In this document: piece by piece, positions 50,001 to 61,330 of the stretch
Layout: the number at the start of each line of letters is the position of its first letter
Numbering within the stretch: position 1 is the first letter of the stretch
NCBI GenBank assembly: GCA_008921705.1
Contig: VFFE01009182.1
Span: forward strand, 2,561,100 to 2,625,099
DNA length: 64,000 nt
DNA from: Burhinus oedicnemus
Lineage: Eukaryota > Chordata > Aves > Charadriiformes > Burhinidae
Reading direction: 5' to 3'
Position numbers and translations under genes: made by a program
Notes under the pieces: generated by a model
The model's database searches: none
Told to the model about the DNA's origin: nothing
The model's input: only the letters and a program-made list of their open reading frames with translations

Positions 50001-53000
50001 GTGCAGAGAGAGGCAATTTATTTAGATGCTAAAATCTGAAACCTCATTTTCAGTTTTGAACTTAGGTAAAAGTAGGTTCTTAGCCTTAGTGTAATCACAT
50101 AATCGAAATTACAGAGAGCTTTACTGATAGTTCCTTTCCCTAATTAAAACATTGATTTTCTCCTGCTGTATATGGTTGGGAAAGGGAAGGATTTCACCAG
50201 TGCCTAGTCTTCCTCGGACAGACAGTTCAATGTCAGGCAGCTGGAAGAGAAGTAAAACCTGCGATTTACATGCAGAAGTTTCCATTTAAATTCCAGCGTA
50301 TAGCTTAAAGATTTCTGGCTCCCGTTGAGTGGCTGACTGGCCATCGCCAGGCAGGTATGCGCTGAATTCTTCATTAGCCAGAAAACCGCTCCCCAGCCGG
50401 GGGCAGCAGGAGCAGCTTGGGGCTGCTCGGAGGATCCGTAGCCCCAGAGAGCTGAACCGCAAGGCGTGAGACAAGTGCGAGGAGCTTCCAGCAGATGTCT
50501 CTGCTGGTGCAGTGTGGCTTCCCTGGACTGCTTTCGGTGTTTGACAGATACCTGCAGATTCATATAAAGCATATGAAGCTTTTGCAATTGTTATCCAAAT
50601 TCTTGTAAAGGCATAAGTCATGAAAACGGTGCCTCATTTTTCATTACAGTTTGTTTAATTGCCTTAACATAGCCATTTCACTGAACCCTCATAAAATCAT
50701 TCTGAGGTTAACAATGAAATTACTATTCCCCCTTTTCATGAATACAGCTGCAGTGATAACAGTATAACGTAACCCAGTAGATGTCCAGAAAAAACAGTCT
50801 GGAAGAGAAATGAGATTTTCACAGGTCTCCCACTTCTCTACTTGAATCTCAGTTGGTCTACATGCTGATAGAGCTTGCTGTGATGTGAAAAAAAAAAAAA
50901 AAAAAGGAGAGACCTTTTATTGAAGAGACAAAGCAGGCTTGGCGCTTACTGGTCTGGTAACTGAGAGTTTCTCTTCCTGCTTCACCAAAGTGCCATTTTG
51001 AGTAGGTGTTGCAAGGCCAACGGCTGAACGGCAGCTGTGAGGTTGTCTGAATTCTCCCCAGCCACCGGCAGCCTGGGTTAGTGGGGCTGAATCGTGTCTT
51101 GGCTTGGATTCGTGCTGATGTCTGGACCACATCATCCACCTTCTGCTCAGCTCAGGTGTCCTGTGTGGAAGCAGGGAGAACGATAGCGCAGTAACTCCGG
51201 GGGTGACAGGAAGACTGATTGCTTGTACAACCGTTTGGTGACAGCAAGGTGCTGTGAAGTGCAAGCTAGAGCACAAGGAGGATGATATGGCTGGGAGTCT
51301 CATCATCTGCATGAATCATGATAGTGATAATGATAATGAACAAGAGTCCCAGCAGTCTCCCAGGAGGCCATTTTCTCATTCATATTGTTGCTGTGTATAT
51401 GAAATCCATACAGATGTCAGTCAGGCTTGTCAATTTTATCTATTAGGAATGACAACAAAAGGATAAACAGAGGAATGCGCTCAAATATAGCTGCCTTAAC
51501 AATGAGCTCCCCAGGCAAAGGAGAAGAGGTTTTGCAATATGTGCAGATAGAGAAGTCCCGCTTTTCTTTTTGTGGGGTACTGAGACTAAAGTCTCAGAAT
51601 ATCTGTTTTACGAATCTTCTTTTCCTGAAGGTATCACCTAGAGTACATCAGCGGGTTTGTACACTGGATAAGAACTTTTGGGCCTTTATGATGAATCTTT
51701 CCACTGACGTAGAAGATCTATTTCAATTATCCCTTATAAATAGTGTTATGGTACTCCAGGAGCAACTATGCTTGTCCCTGACCCAAATTATTTCTAATCC
51801 AAATATACAGGAGAAATAATAGGTAAGAGAATGTTACATAGTTTGAAGCAGAGGAACACAGAAATTCAGTGACTCTATGACTCAAGAACAAACAACAAGC
51901 CTGGAGGCCAAATACAGTTTCAAACAAGATGTCTCAAACACCATTCCAGAGAGCTCATGACATCAGCCTTCTTCCATTCTTTGAAGGAAAGGAACCTGTA
52001 TTAAGGAGGGTCAGCAAAAATCTGATAGGAGAGATGTGTCCTCATTTATAATTGCTGTTTGGGCAAAGTGGTGGTGGCATTTCCTAATGATCTTTATAGC
52101 ACATATCTATCCTGCAGGAACCAGAGTTGTCATTATTGTATGAACATCCAGCATACTTCAGTTTAATGGATACGTAGTTCAGGTATGACTAAGATGTGAG
52201 CAAGCTTATCTAGCATTATACAAACTCCGTTTGGTTTTATTTCTGAGTGCGATATGTGAAACCAATAGCACTTGACAGCATATCCCACAATGCCTCTCAT
52301 ATACTCTAGTCCATCTGAAATAAGGAGGGAAATGTTGAGAGCACAGAAGAAGAAAACTCAGGCTCATCAACTGAAGTCAAGGTCCTTAGTGTTGCTTCGT
52401 ACCTTCCCAGAACCTCTGGTCAATTGGCATCCACTTCACATTAGTCTTTGCCTGTGCCAAGGCTTGCAACGTACCTGGAGGGCCCTTAAACCTATTTCTG
52501 ACAATATTGATGGAATCATTCTGACATTAGTCAGATTACTCTTAGAAGACAAGCAAAGACGTTAGCCACAGCCTGTCTTCTTTTCTCAGCATCACTCCCC
52601 CATGCACTGTCATGTGAGTAGCAAGTGTCTGTTTAGCCTGGAGAGAAGTCTGTTGGGAGCAGATACTGTAAAGTTAGAGCCGTTCTAGAAGAAACGTGCA
52701 CTGCTACGGAAAATGATCCATCCACAGAAGCAGAAATGAGTCTTTCTGTGCAATCACAATAAAATAAAAGTCCCGTGCCAGCTTTCTCTCTCTTTCTTGA
52801 ATGATTGTGCTGTGTATAGGTCTGCTGGCCTGCATCAATACCTTCTTGCAGCCAATAATTCGTTGCCATGCTTTTGGCTCAGTCCTGCTGCTCAGATATG
52901 CAAGTGCATGCTTTTGCCTATTTGAAAAATCAGCTATTGCATATGCACACACCAGCACAGTAGTAGACTTCACAAGATATGTGAAATCTGTGTGCCAGCA

Positions 53001-56000
53001 TATTTGTGGGCACTGAGCCCTTAAGCTTCAGAATATTTTTACCGAATACAAAATACTGATAAAAATGCAACAGTATGTTTATGTCATGGTTCTAAGAAAC
53101 ATTTCTGACTATGTGCAAACAGTCTCATTGGGCAGAACTGCGGGGTTTTTTTTTGATGTTCTTAGCACATAGCACAAAGGGGGCTGGGGCTGTCGGCATG
53201 CTGAGGTGCTCCCACAGTACCAATAATTACAATTAAACAGCAGTGTGAGGGAGGGATTTTGCAGTTTCAGAAAGATGTAATAGAAGTATATTAATTTCTG
53301 CTGAATTGTTGGGACAGAGAATGCATCTCTTCATATGTTCTGGAGAGGCCTCAAATGTTTCCCATCTCAGTATAATAGCTCTTTTCTTGCTGTCAGTCAG
53401 TCCCAAAGTGAGCAGGGCTGACAAATGCCAATTCTTTCAGATTTTCCCTTTCCTAAGGACCTTGGCAGCTTCAGCTGCAGGAACAACAAACCTATTCCTT
53501 TTTTTTTCCTTACTTGTTTACTCCCACCATAGCTGTCCTCTCTCTCACAAGCCGACATAGATTCAGTTCATATCATGCAACATCAATACTTTAACCTCAC
53601 TTTGCTGAGAAGGATACAAGGTACAATACAACGTGCTACCTGTTCTCCTCTGTCTGCTGTATGCTATGGTAACCATGTTCCATGCTTCTATTTCAGAAGC
53701 AGTTAGGTACGACAGAAGAACTGTAGGATAGATACAGATATATAACGATGTGCCACTCAAAAAGAATATAGTTAGGCAACTGCTACAAATCTACAATACC
53801 TGCAATATTTGTATACCAGCAAAATAAAACAAAACCAAATGTTAAGAAAGGTTTTGCAATTTCAGTGGTAAATAGTCCAAATTAAAAGATCTGTGCCTGC
53901 ATTCTTGTTGCTATTACATGCATTTAAAACAAAACAATAGTTGTATATCATGCTGTGTATGGACACAATTAGTAATGTGCAGCTTTTTGGAGTTGGATTA
54001 CACATTCTGGCTGAATATAGGGAAAATATGGCATGTCCAGATAGTTCCAAAGGGTATGTCATTGGGAGACAAAAAGTTAAACCTCTTTGGTAATTTGATT
54101 TTGTACAGTATATCTCCCATAAAATAACATTTAGTTGACTGTTACCTGCAGTCACTGAGGGCTAGTAATTCACTGCCATTCCGTTTCTTTGTTCTGATTT
54201 CTGTGTATGGGCAAGAATCCTATGGATAAGCCTGTTCCTGTGTGACTGGTTTATATATTTTAGTTTTGAATTGTGTGGCCCTAAAATCTGATCAGGACAA
54301 GCAAAGCCTATTTATTTTTTCTGGAAAGTTCATTAGCCAAAAAGCTTCACTAGCTTAAACCTTTCCCCAGTTCTCAGAAGAACTCTAATTTTTTTAGTGC
54401 AGATTGATAGATTTTAGCTCAAATGTGTGATAAACAGTTAGGAGCAGAGCTCTTCCTGTAAAAGGCAGTCCTAAGAAAAATGCGGTTTAGTTTGCAGCCT
54501 ACGATAATCTTAATGAGATAATTCATGGAGGGCCTGTCAGGAAAATCAGCTTACCATCTCTATGCCATTTTTAAACAACATATATTACCTATCCTTTTTT
54601 CCTCCTCTTTTGACAGAAACAGGAAACTTTCTCTATCCTGTACTAAAGGATAGCAAAAGAAATGGAGAAAAAAAGCAGTTTTCTTTTTAAACACAAACAT
54701 TTTAAATGACCTGGGGGAAGTGATTGTTGCTGGGAAACTGATCCACCTCTCTGCTCCTCCTGCTGCAGATCTCCATCCAGCTGGGTGCTTTGCCACCTCC
54801 CTTGCACCTGTGCTGTGTGGCACCACCGGCTTTTCCAGCTCGTGGAGCATCAGGAGAGCCCTACACACGAAACACGGTGAATCACGTGCCTGCCTCTCTG
54901 GGGGGAGTGCACAGTCCAATAATGCCATCCGGTAACATTCCTGGCTCATTTTCAGCAGCTGAGAAGTCCATTGCAAACCCATCTATGCAACAATATTTAG
55001 AACTAAACAAAACTGAGAAAGTCAGGTTTCGAAAAGAACTGTTCATGATGAAAGAAGGCGGCTGCATTTGTTGGACAGTGCTTTAACCAGCTAAACTGTC
55101 TGATTCAACCTGCTCTCACCACCGTTGTGCCTTTCCATGTCTATTTTCCAGCTCTTATTTTTTTAATATAGAATAAATGTTCTGTCTGCCATTACATTGA
55201 AATTATTCTATGTGACTATAACATTCTGCTTTTCTATCTGAGCAGGCTCTGTTCCATCTGAATGGCAAAATGGATAGAGGATCGCAGTAGTTAGAGAAGG
55301 AAAAGCCGTATTAGACTGGAGTCCATCATCCTGTAAGGGTATGACAGAATACCATGACAAAGGCCATATCGGATATTAAATTGATATAATACAGAAGTGT
55401 TTTACACTATCTGAAATTATAATGAGATCGAGCAGCCCAGGAGTGGATTTCTTGTTGGTGCAATAGCTGGGTTACCCTAGGAGCAAGAGGTAATGCCCAG
55501 ACTGTTACAAGGAACAGACCATCGGGTTAGTTCACACAGTTGAGTCTTCTCCAGCATCATCCCTGTGCGTTTGGGACTGTAAGGTTCTGAGTGACATGCT
55601 CTTGTACCGCCAGCAGCATGCTGTGATCCCGTTGGCTCTCGCTAGCCAAGTGGGAAGGGGCTGATGCAGTCCTTAGGGCTTGAAGCAAAATCCGTCAAAG
55701 CTGAGGGGACTTTTACCTGTGATTTCGGAGCAAACTGATGCCATGCTCTGCACAGCCCTGGAGGGAAGGACAGGGCTCGGTGCCACGGTAGGTGGCACTC
55801 TGTCCCCAGTCAGCCTGGCCTCTGTCCCCGCACCCTCGCAGGAGACACTGGGCAGCTGGAGGTGGTAGATTTTTGCTTAGCATCTAAGGCAACTCTGATG
55901 TCTTGCTGGGAGGATGAAAAATCCCATGGCATGTTTGCAGAAGAAGGGATATAAACCTTTTGGTATCCTGACTGGTCCCAAAATTAAATGGATCTGTTCT

Positions 56001-59000
56001 GTCTAATTTCTCCTAAATTTTAATTGATGCAGCTGTAACTGCATCTCCCTTGCTTCTCCCAGACTGAAGCAGGCTTTGAAACAGCCCTTTAAATGTATAT
56101 TCCCTCACTCCTCCCCCTCAAATGTCAGGTAAAACAGCATTTAACAGTGCTTGTTAAATTTGTACTGCTCATTAATACAGTTGTGGAAACTGGCACTGTA
56201 GAAATATCCTCTTTCATAGCTATTTTCTGTAGATTTTTTCATCAGACTGTGAAACCATGGAATAGAAATGCTTTTACACTCTGCTGCTGCTGGAGATATA
56301 ATTGTGAGACAAAGTATATCTTTACTGCAGTGCTTTAAACTCTCACAACAATTTTTTCTCTCAAAATAACTTTTAAAAAAATACGTTGCACCAGGTGCCC
56401 TGGTTTCATTTCTGCATGCTCTCTTCTCAGAGGTTTCACATAGCTCAGAAATGGAAAGTCAAACTACACAGCATGCGTTTGCTGCTGATGGGCATATACA
56501 CAGGGGCAGACTAATAAAAATACCACATTTCTTCTCAATACAGTGTACATTTCCAGTGCTGAGTAAATACTAAACACAATGGCTGAAAGATCCTGTTACT
56601 AAGGCAACCAACTCCCGTGTTATCTTTAAATATATATACATACTCCCTATGCTAGTCTAAATAAAAAGTTCTTGTCAAGATTTGATGAACTGAATTCTTG
56701 ATGAGATCTGTCTTATAAAAGCCTAAATGTTGTGGGTGCCTCAGACTGGATTTTTGGGTTGACAGTAAGAGTAAGAAGAGAAGCTGACGGAACGGATAAT
56801 GATTTTCAAGTTGCAGAGTATTGGCCAACTTGTACAAAATAGATGTTAGAACCAAACTTTTCTAAGGCCTATGTATGCCATAAGTGCCTTCACAGAATTC
56901 ATATATGTAAATATTTCATAGCACCTCCTTCTGAGACAGCTCTTTTCGCTTGCTATGTTAGACAGACCAATGTATTTGTCTAGTATGGTAATTCTTGTTA
57001 CTAATGAGCCTAAACAAAGGAATGCCCAGTGGCATGGAGTATGGCGTGTAGTCTCTACGTGTTGCTGTTGGTATTTATTTCTGTATACATATTTTCAATA
57101 TTAGAACATGTCATATACTATAGCAAGCAAGCGTACTTAACTCAGTGCCGCTCCAAAAGAGTGAAGAGTGTAGTTGAGGCACTACTTACACAGTAGTTCT
57201 CATCTAGCTATCTCGGCCACAACTGACTGGTTTTTTTGCCATAAATACTTATTTTCAGGACCACTCAGCTATGTTTCGTGCCCAATGAAAAAGGAAGAGT
57301 TCCTTTAGTGGGCATTTAGTGCTCATGCTTATGCTGGTGCAGTGTCAGTTTAATTCAGGACTGAAAATTAACTCAGCAAAACACCCCAACAGGGAGGGTG
57401 TCCGAAAGCCCAGAACTTCATGGGCTGACCTAAACCATCCTTGGAGGCAATCTTTGATTTCATGGCGTGTGGCCTGGGGAGTACATATACTTGAGTGGAC
57501 CTTGGACTGGACAAGTTTGCAGCTTCTTAGAGCTCACCATGCTTTCAGTGAAGTACTACTGGTCGTAATAAGGTCTATATTCCAGTTTTTAGGAGTTACT
57601 TTTTTTTTTTTAAAGAATATTTAAATAACTCCAGCTTAGTGCTCTATCCCAGCAGCTTGGGATACTAAATGAAGTTATCTCTGAAGGTGTTACTCAGCCC
57701 CACATGTTCAATGGCAGTGAGTGTCTCCTAAGAGCCCATTATTGGCATGTATAAAAGGGGTCACAGGATAAGCTTGAGAAACAGTGAAATGATATTAGAT
57801 GAGACTTCTTCCTCCAAGTGAAGTCTCAACCCCAGTCCATCCCTCACAGCCATAAGTACTAAGGCAATTTGCAAATACTTTTTCCATCTTCTCTATCATG
57901 TCTAAAAATGTGTTGTCCAGAATTGGGGAAATTCACCTGCGGGGCACAAAGATCTCTCACTGCTTTCTTTTTTTTTTTTTTTAAACCCGAAGAGAAGTGT
58001 CTGTCCCTTCTCTCAGATCATGTAATAAGGCCAGGAGGTCCTTATCCATGTCCCGCGGTTAGGTTGCTCTCTCTCCGTGGCTTGAGTCCAAGTACTTTCA
58101 GCTCTTTTCGACATCTCAGAAGTGACACCATTCTGTTCCCATTTTTAGAAAATACCAGTGATACACTGAGGCTGAGAAAAATCCTTGCTCCTAAGTAAGA
58201 CGTTCTGGAAGAAACTTTTCTGGTCTCATTTCTTTCCCAGCCTTTTCAGAGGTTTCCCTCGTGTGGTCGTAAAGGCGGTGCTGGTAATTAGGGAAGCTCT
58301 TCGTTCCAAGCACAATTGCTACAGTCCTTTTGCCAATTGTCCCCCAACAGGGATAATAGTATTTTATTATCCTTAAATCCAAAGGTTAAATGCGTTTTAA
58401 CCAAAGTGCCCAAAGCCAATGCTTAACTGCAATGTAAATGAGGTCTGTCCCATACAGTCGTTTTCCTGGCTCACCAGCAGATGCTCGAGGAATGCACCCT
58501 CCCCTTGGAGGCCTCTGTCCATCTGGAGTTCCCAAGCCGCCCTTAGGCTGCACTTTTCCCTTTTCATCAACAATAAGCTCCTTGCTCTCAAAACCTTCAG
58601 GGAATGTGGATTACACACGCATGGAAATGGGATTTTTAGTAACAAGTAGCCAAATGTTCAGATGTCTCCTCTAAAGACATTTTTGCTTCTAGTGAAAAAA
58701 AAAGCCTGATCCCAATAAGGAATCTATTGCTAAATTAATAATAATTTAAAAAAACCCTCAAGTCTGAGATACATTAAAATACAAGGTGACATTTGAATAT
58801 GTACTGTGGGTCAGACTCTGATGCTCTAAGGCACGTTGAGTACTGTTTTACTTGCAAGTAGTTCCATTAATTTCAGTGACCCAGTTACGGAATAAGACAC
58901 CACTCAGCAAGAGAAAAGATGTTAAAAATCTGCCCCCAGTATTTGATGATAATTTGGTTCCCGTACTGCCTCCTAGACCCAGTCACCCTGTTCTGCTTTC

Positions 59001-60840
59001 ACCACAGTGCAGCGTCTCTTTCATAGAAGCTGACATCTCTAAATGGCTGTCAGCCTTTGTGATGAAGAATATTAGAATAACATTGTAGCTGTGTCAATAA
59101 AACAGATATGCATCCATTCACGAGGATGATATTTTTTCAGTGATTCTTGTAAAATTCCTTGGATTTTTTTCTTTTAAGTTTGATATTCAGGTTTCTGTGT
59201 CTATGGTAACTTCTGTGCATTTGCATATTGTAGGCTGTGCAGCCACAAAACTGCATTGGAGGTAATTGATTTTCTCCCTGAAGTAATTTGGTGCTCTTCA
59301 CTTCAGAGATCATCCTTTGGATTATCGACTCCTTATTATTAGTCGTTTGCAAAATTATTGCTATGGCTATAAGGTTCACAGCCCTGTCAGACTTTTGGCT
59401 TCTTTTCCTCAGGGTTTGCTTCCTGACCAGGAAGGTTTTAATCCTCTTGTACTTGTGGAAAAAAACCCACAAAAAAGCCAGCTAGCTCTGCTGGCACCTT
59501 CTCCCATAAGGCTGACATTTCAAATCAGTCCTTTATCAACACATGCTTCTTGCTTGCCTTTATGATAGCCTCAAAAAATGTTACAAAGAGCTTGGTCAGT
59601 GATGATAACCTCTGCAGAGCACTGACCTACAGCAAGGAGAGGAGTGTTTCCAGATGACTGCAGTATACTAGCAAATAATTAGTTTGTGCTTGCACTTGAC
59701 TACACTGTCACCATTTTCAGTGTTTCACAGTTGGACTAACACTTTGTTTATGATAGCTCCACCCTCTTTTTTTTTCTGTTTCAAATGAATTTATAAATTC
59801 AGCATAAAACCTCTCTCTGGGCTAAATGGTACATAAACTGCCTGCCTGCAATTAATTGTACTATTTAGTAAAAAATTTTCAAAATTATCTGAGTAGCCTT
59901 TGAAGATTCAGAGTGGACCAAGCGTGTGAGTCTTTTTGGTTTGGATTGGATGTTATTTTAATGACAAAAGGTGAAATTCATGTTTTAGAAAAGTTTCACC
60001 AAATGTATTGATAGCTATTAAACTTCTAAAGCACAGTGGTTGCTTATGTTGATTTTCAAAGCATTTAGGACTTTACAGAAGTGGTAGTGATAATCTAAAT
60101 ATAAGCAAATTTTTGCATTTTAGATACTGCTATTTTGCTGTTTGCACTCTCTTCATAGCAATAAAGTGGCATTTATTAGACTCTATAGTGTTCAAACACT
60201 GCAGGTAGTAGTAGGAGTGGCTCAGTGCTTCCATTAGCATCTGTGGTTCCCTGCTTGCATCTTTGATGATTTCTGGCTTGCAGTTGTTAAGGTAATCATT
60301 GAGTAGGAAGGACCTGGTTTTAGTTGTGCAGTTGTATCTGAACTAGGCGTAGGGGTGAAAGTGATGGAGCTGTTGCAGTAGCATCCATGGCAGTAGCACG
60401 GTAGCTTCCACTTTGTGTGTTCTTTTGGTTGTAAATCAAGCTCTGTGAGCTTCCTGCCAAGCTCATCATCCTGTGGGAAAAAGAATGCAGAACTGGGACC
60501 CAAAAACGTATATAGTTTTACTGATGTCCCGGTCATGGTTTGCATAGTGCCGGAGAAAGACTGATGTGGAGGTGTGGCATTTTGGGACAAAACATGGGAT
60601 AACAATAAGGGCTGTGACATTTCTTTCCTTGTATAGTGTTAATTTATTTACATGCACATGCACGTGTGTATGCGCAAACCTCTCATTTTCCTCTGAAGTG
60701 ATAGCTTTCTGTTTATTAGGAGCCCTTGTCATCTGCCCATGAGGGGCTCAGGAACATCCCCATGCACTGGAGAAGGATTCTGAGTTTCATTAGTCCTGGC
60801 CTAGCCCTGACAGACGAGTCTCTACTCTCAGCCACGTATT
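47050..60840. other. Intergenic region, no recognised gene
   Basis: I find no exon set with agreeing phases and no known domain on either strand. The longest open frames are unassigned: 51427-51819 (+, 130 codons), 54560-54982 (-, 140 codons) and 54790-55086 (+, 98 codons). By known synteny the next gene beyond HSPA13 should be SAMSN1, on the minus strand, but I could not recognise any SAMSN1 SAM- or SH3-domain exon. Simple repeats include an 18-A run at 50888-50905 and T runs near 57600 and 57966. Confidence 0.6.
50888..50905. repeat. Poly(A) tract
   Basis: Eighteen A in intergenic DNA. No retrocopy is recognisable next to it. Confidence 0.9.
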
Positions 60841-61330
60841 TCTCTGGTAAGGGCAATTCTGCAATCTTCTCTGTAAACTTGTTCCATTGCCTAACATTTC
60901 CAATAGTAGTAACATTTGCCTAATATTAAATCTAAATTCCCCCTTGCTGCATCTTAAACCCATTACTTCTTGTTCTGTCCTTGTTCTCTAATGAGAATAA
61001 TTGGTCTACGTCCTCTCCATAACAGCCCTTTGCATATTTGTAGACAGTAATGCTTCCCCTCAGTCCTCTTTCCTCCAGACCGAGCAGGCCCTGCTCTCGT
61101 AACCTTTTCTCAGAGGTCTTATTTACTAACTCTTTAATCATTTTTGTTGCTCTCATCTGAACTCTCTCCAATTTCTCTGTCTGTTTTAAAATGCGGTGCC
61201 CCAAAATGAATGCCGTTCTCCGAGCGAGGCCTAGCCGATGCTAAGTAGAGCAGAATAATTATCTTGCTTGTTTAACATGAGGTATTCCTCAGCGTGGCTC
61301 TCGCCTTGTCTGCCAGAGCTCAGTCCTCTG
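60840..61330 (-). mobile_element. Old CR1 LINE 3' fragment
   Basis: On the minus strand, 61204-60932 translates to a degraded copy of the CR1 ORF2 C-terminal part: LERVQMRATKMIKELVNKTS parallels [19 protein letters not shown] of the copy at 11432-11836, followed by LREQGLLGLEERGLRGSITV parallel to [20 protein letters not shown]. Lower coordinates still show NVRQWNK, matching the RVKYWNR region. It is much more diverged than the intron-6 copy, so it is an older insertion. The limits are approximate. Confidence 0.82.

Noticed and set aside
54560..54982. 140-codon minus-strand ORF as a gene
   Set aside because: No recognisable domain or splice structure, and several frames overlap on both strands.
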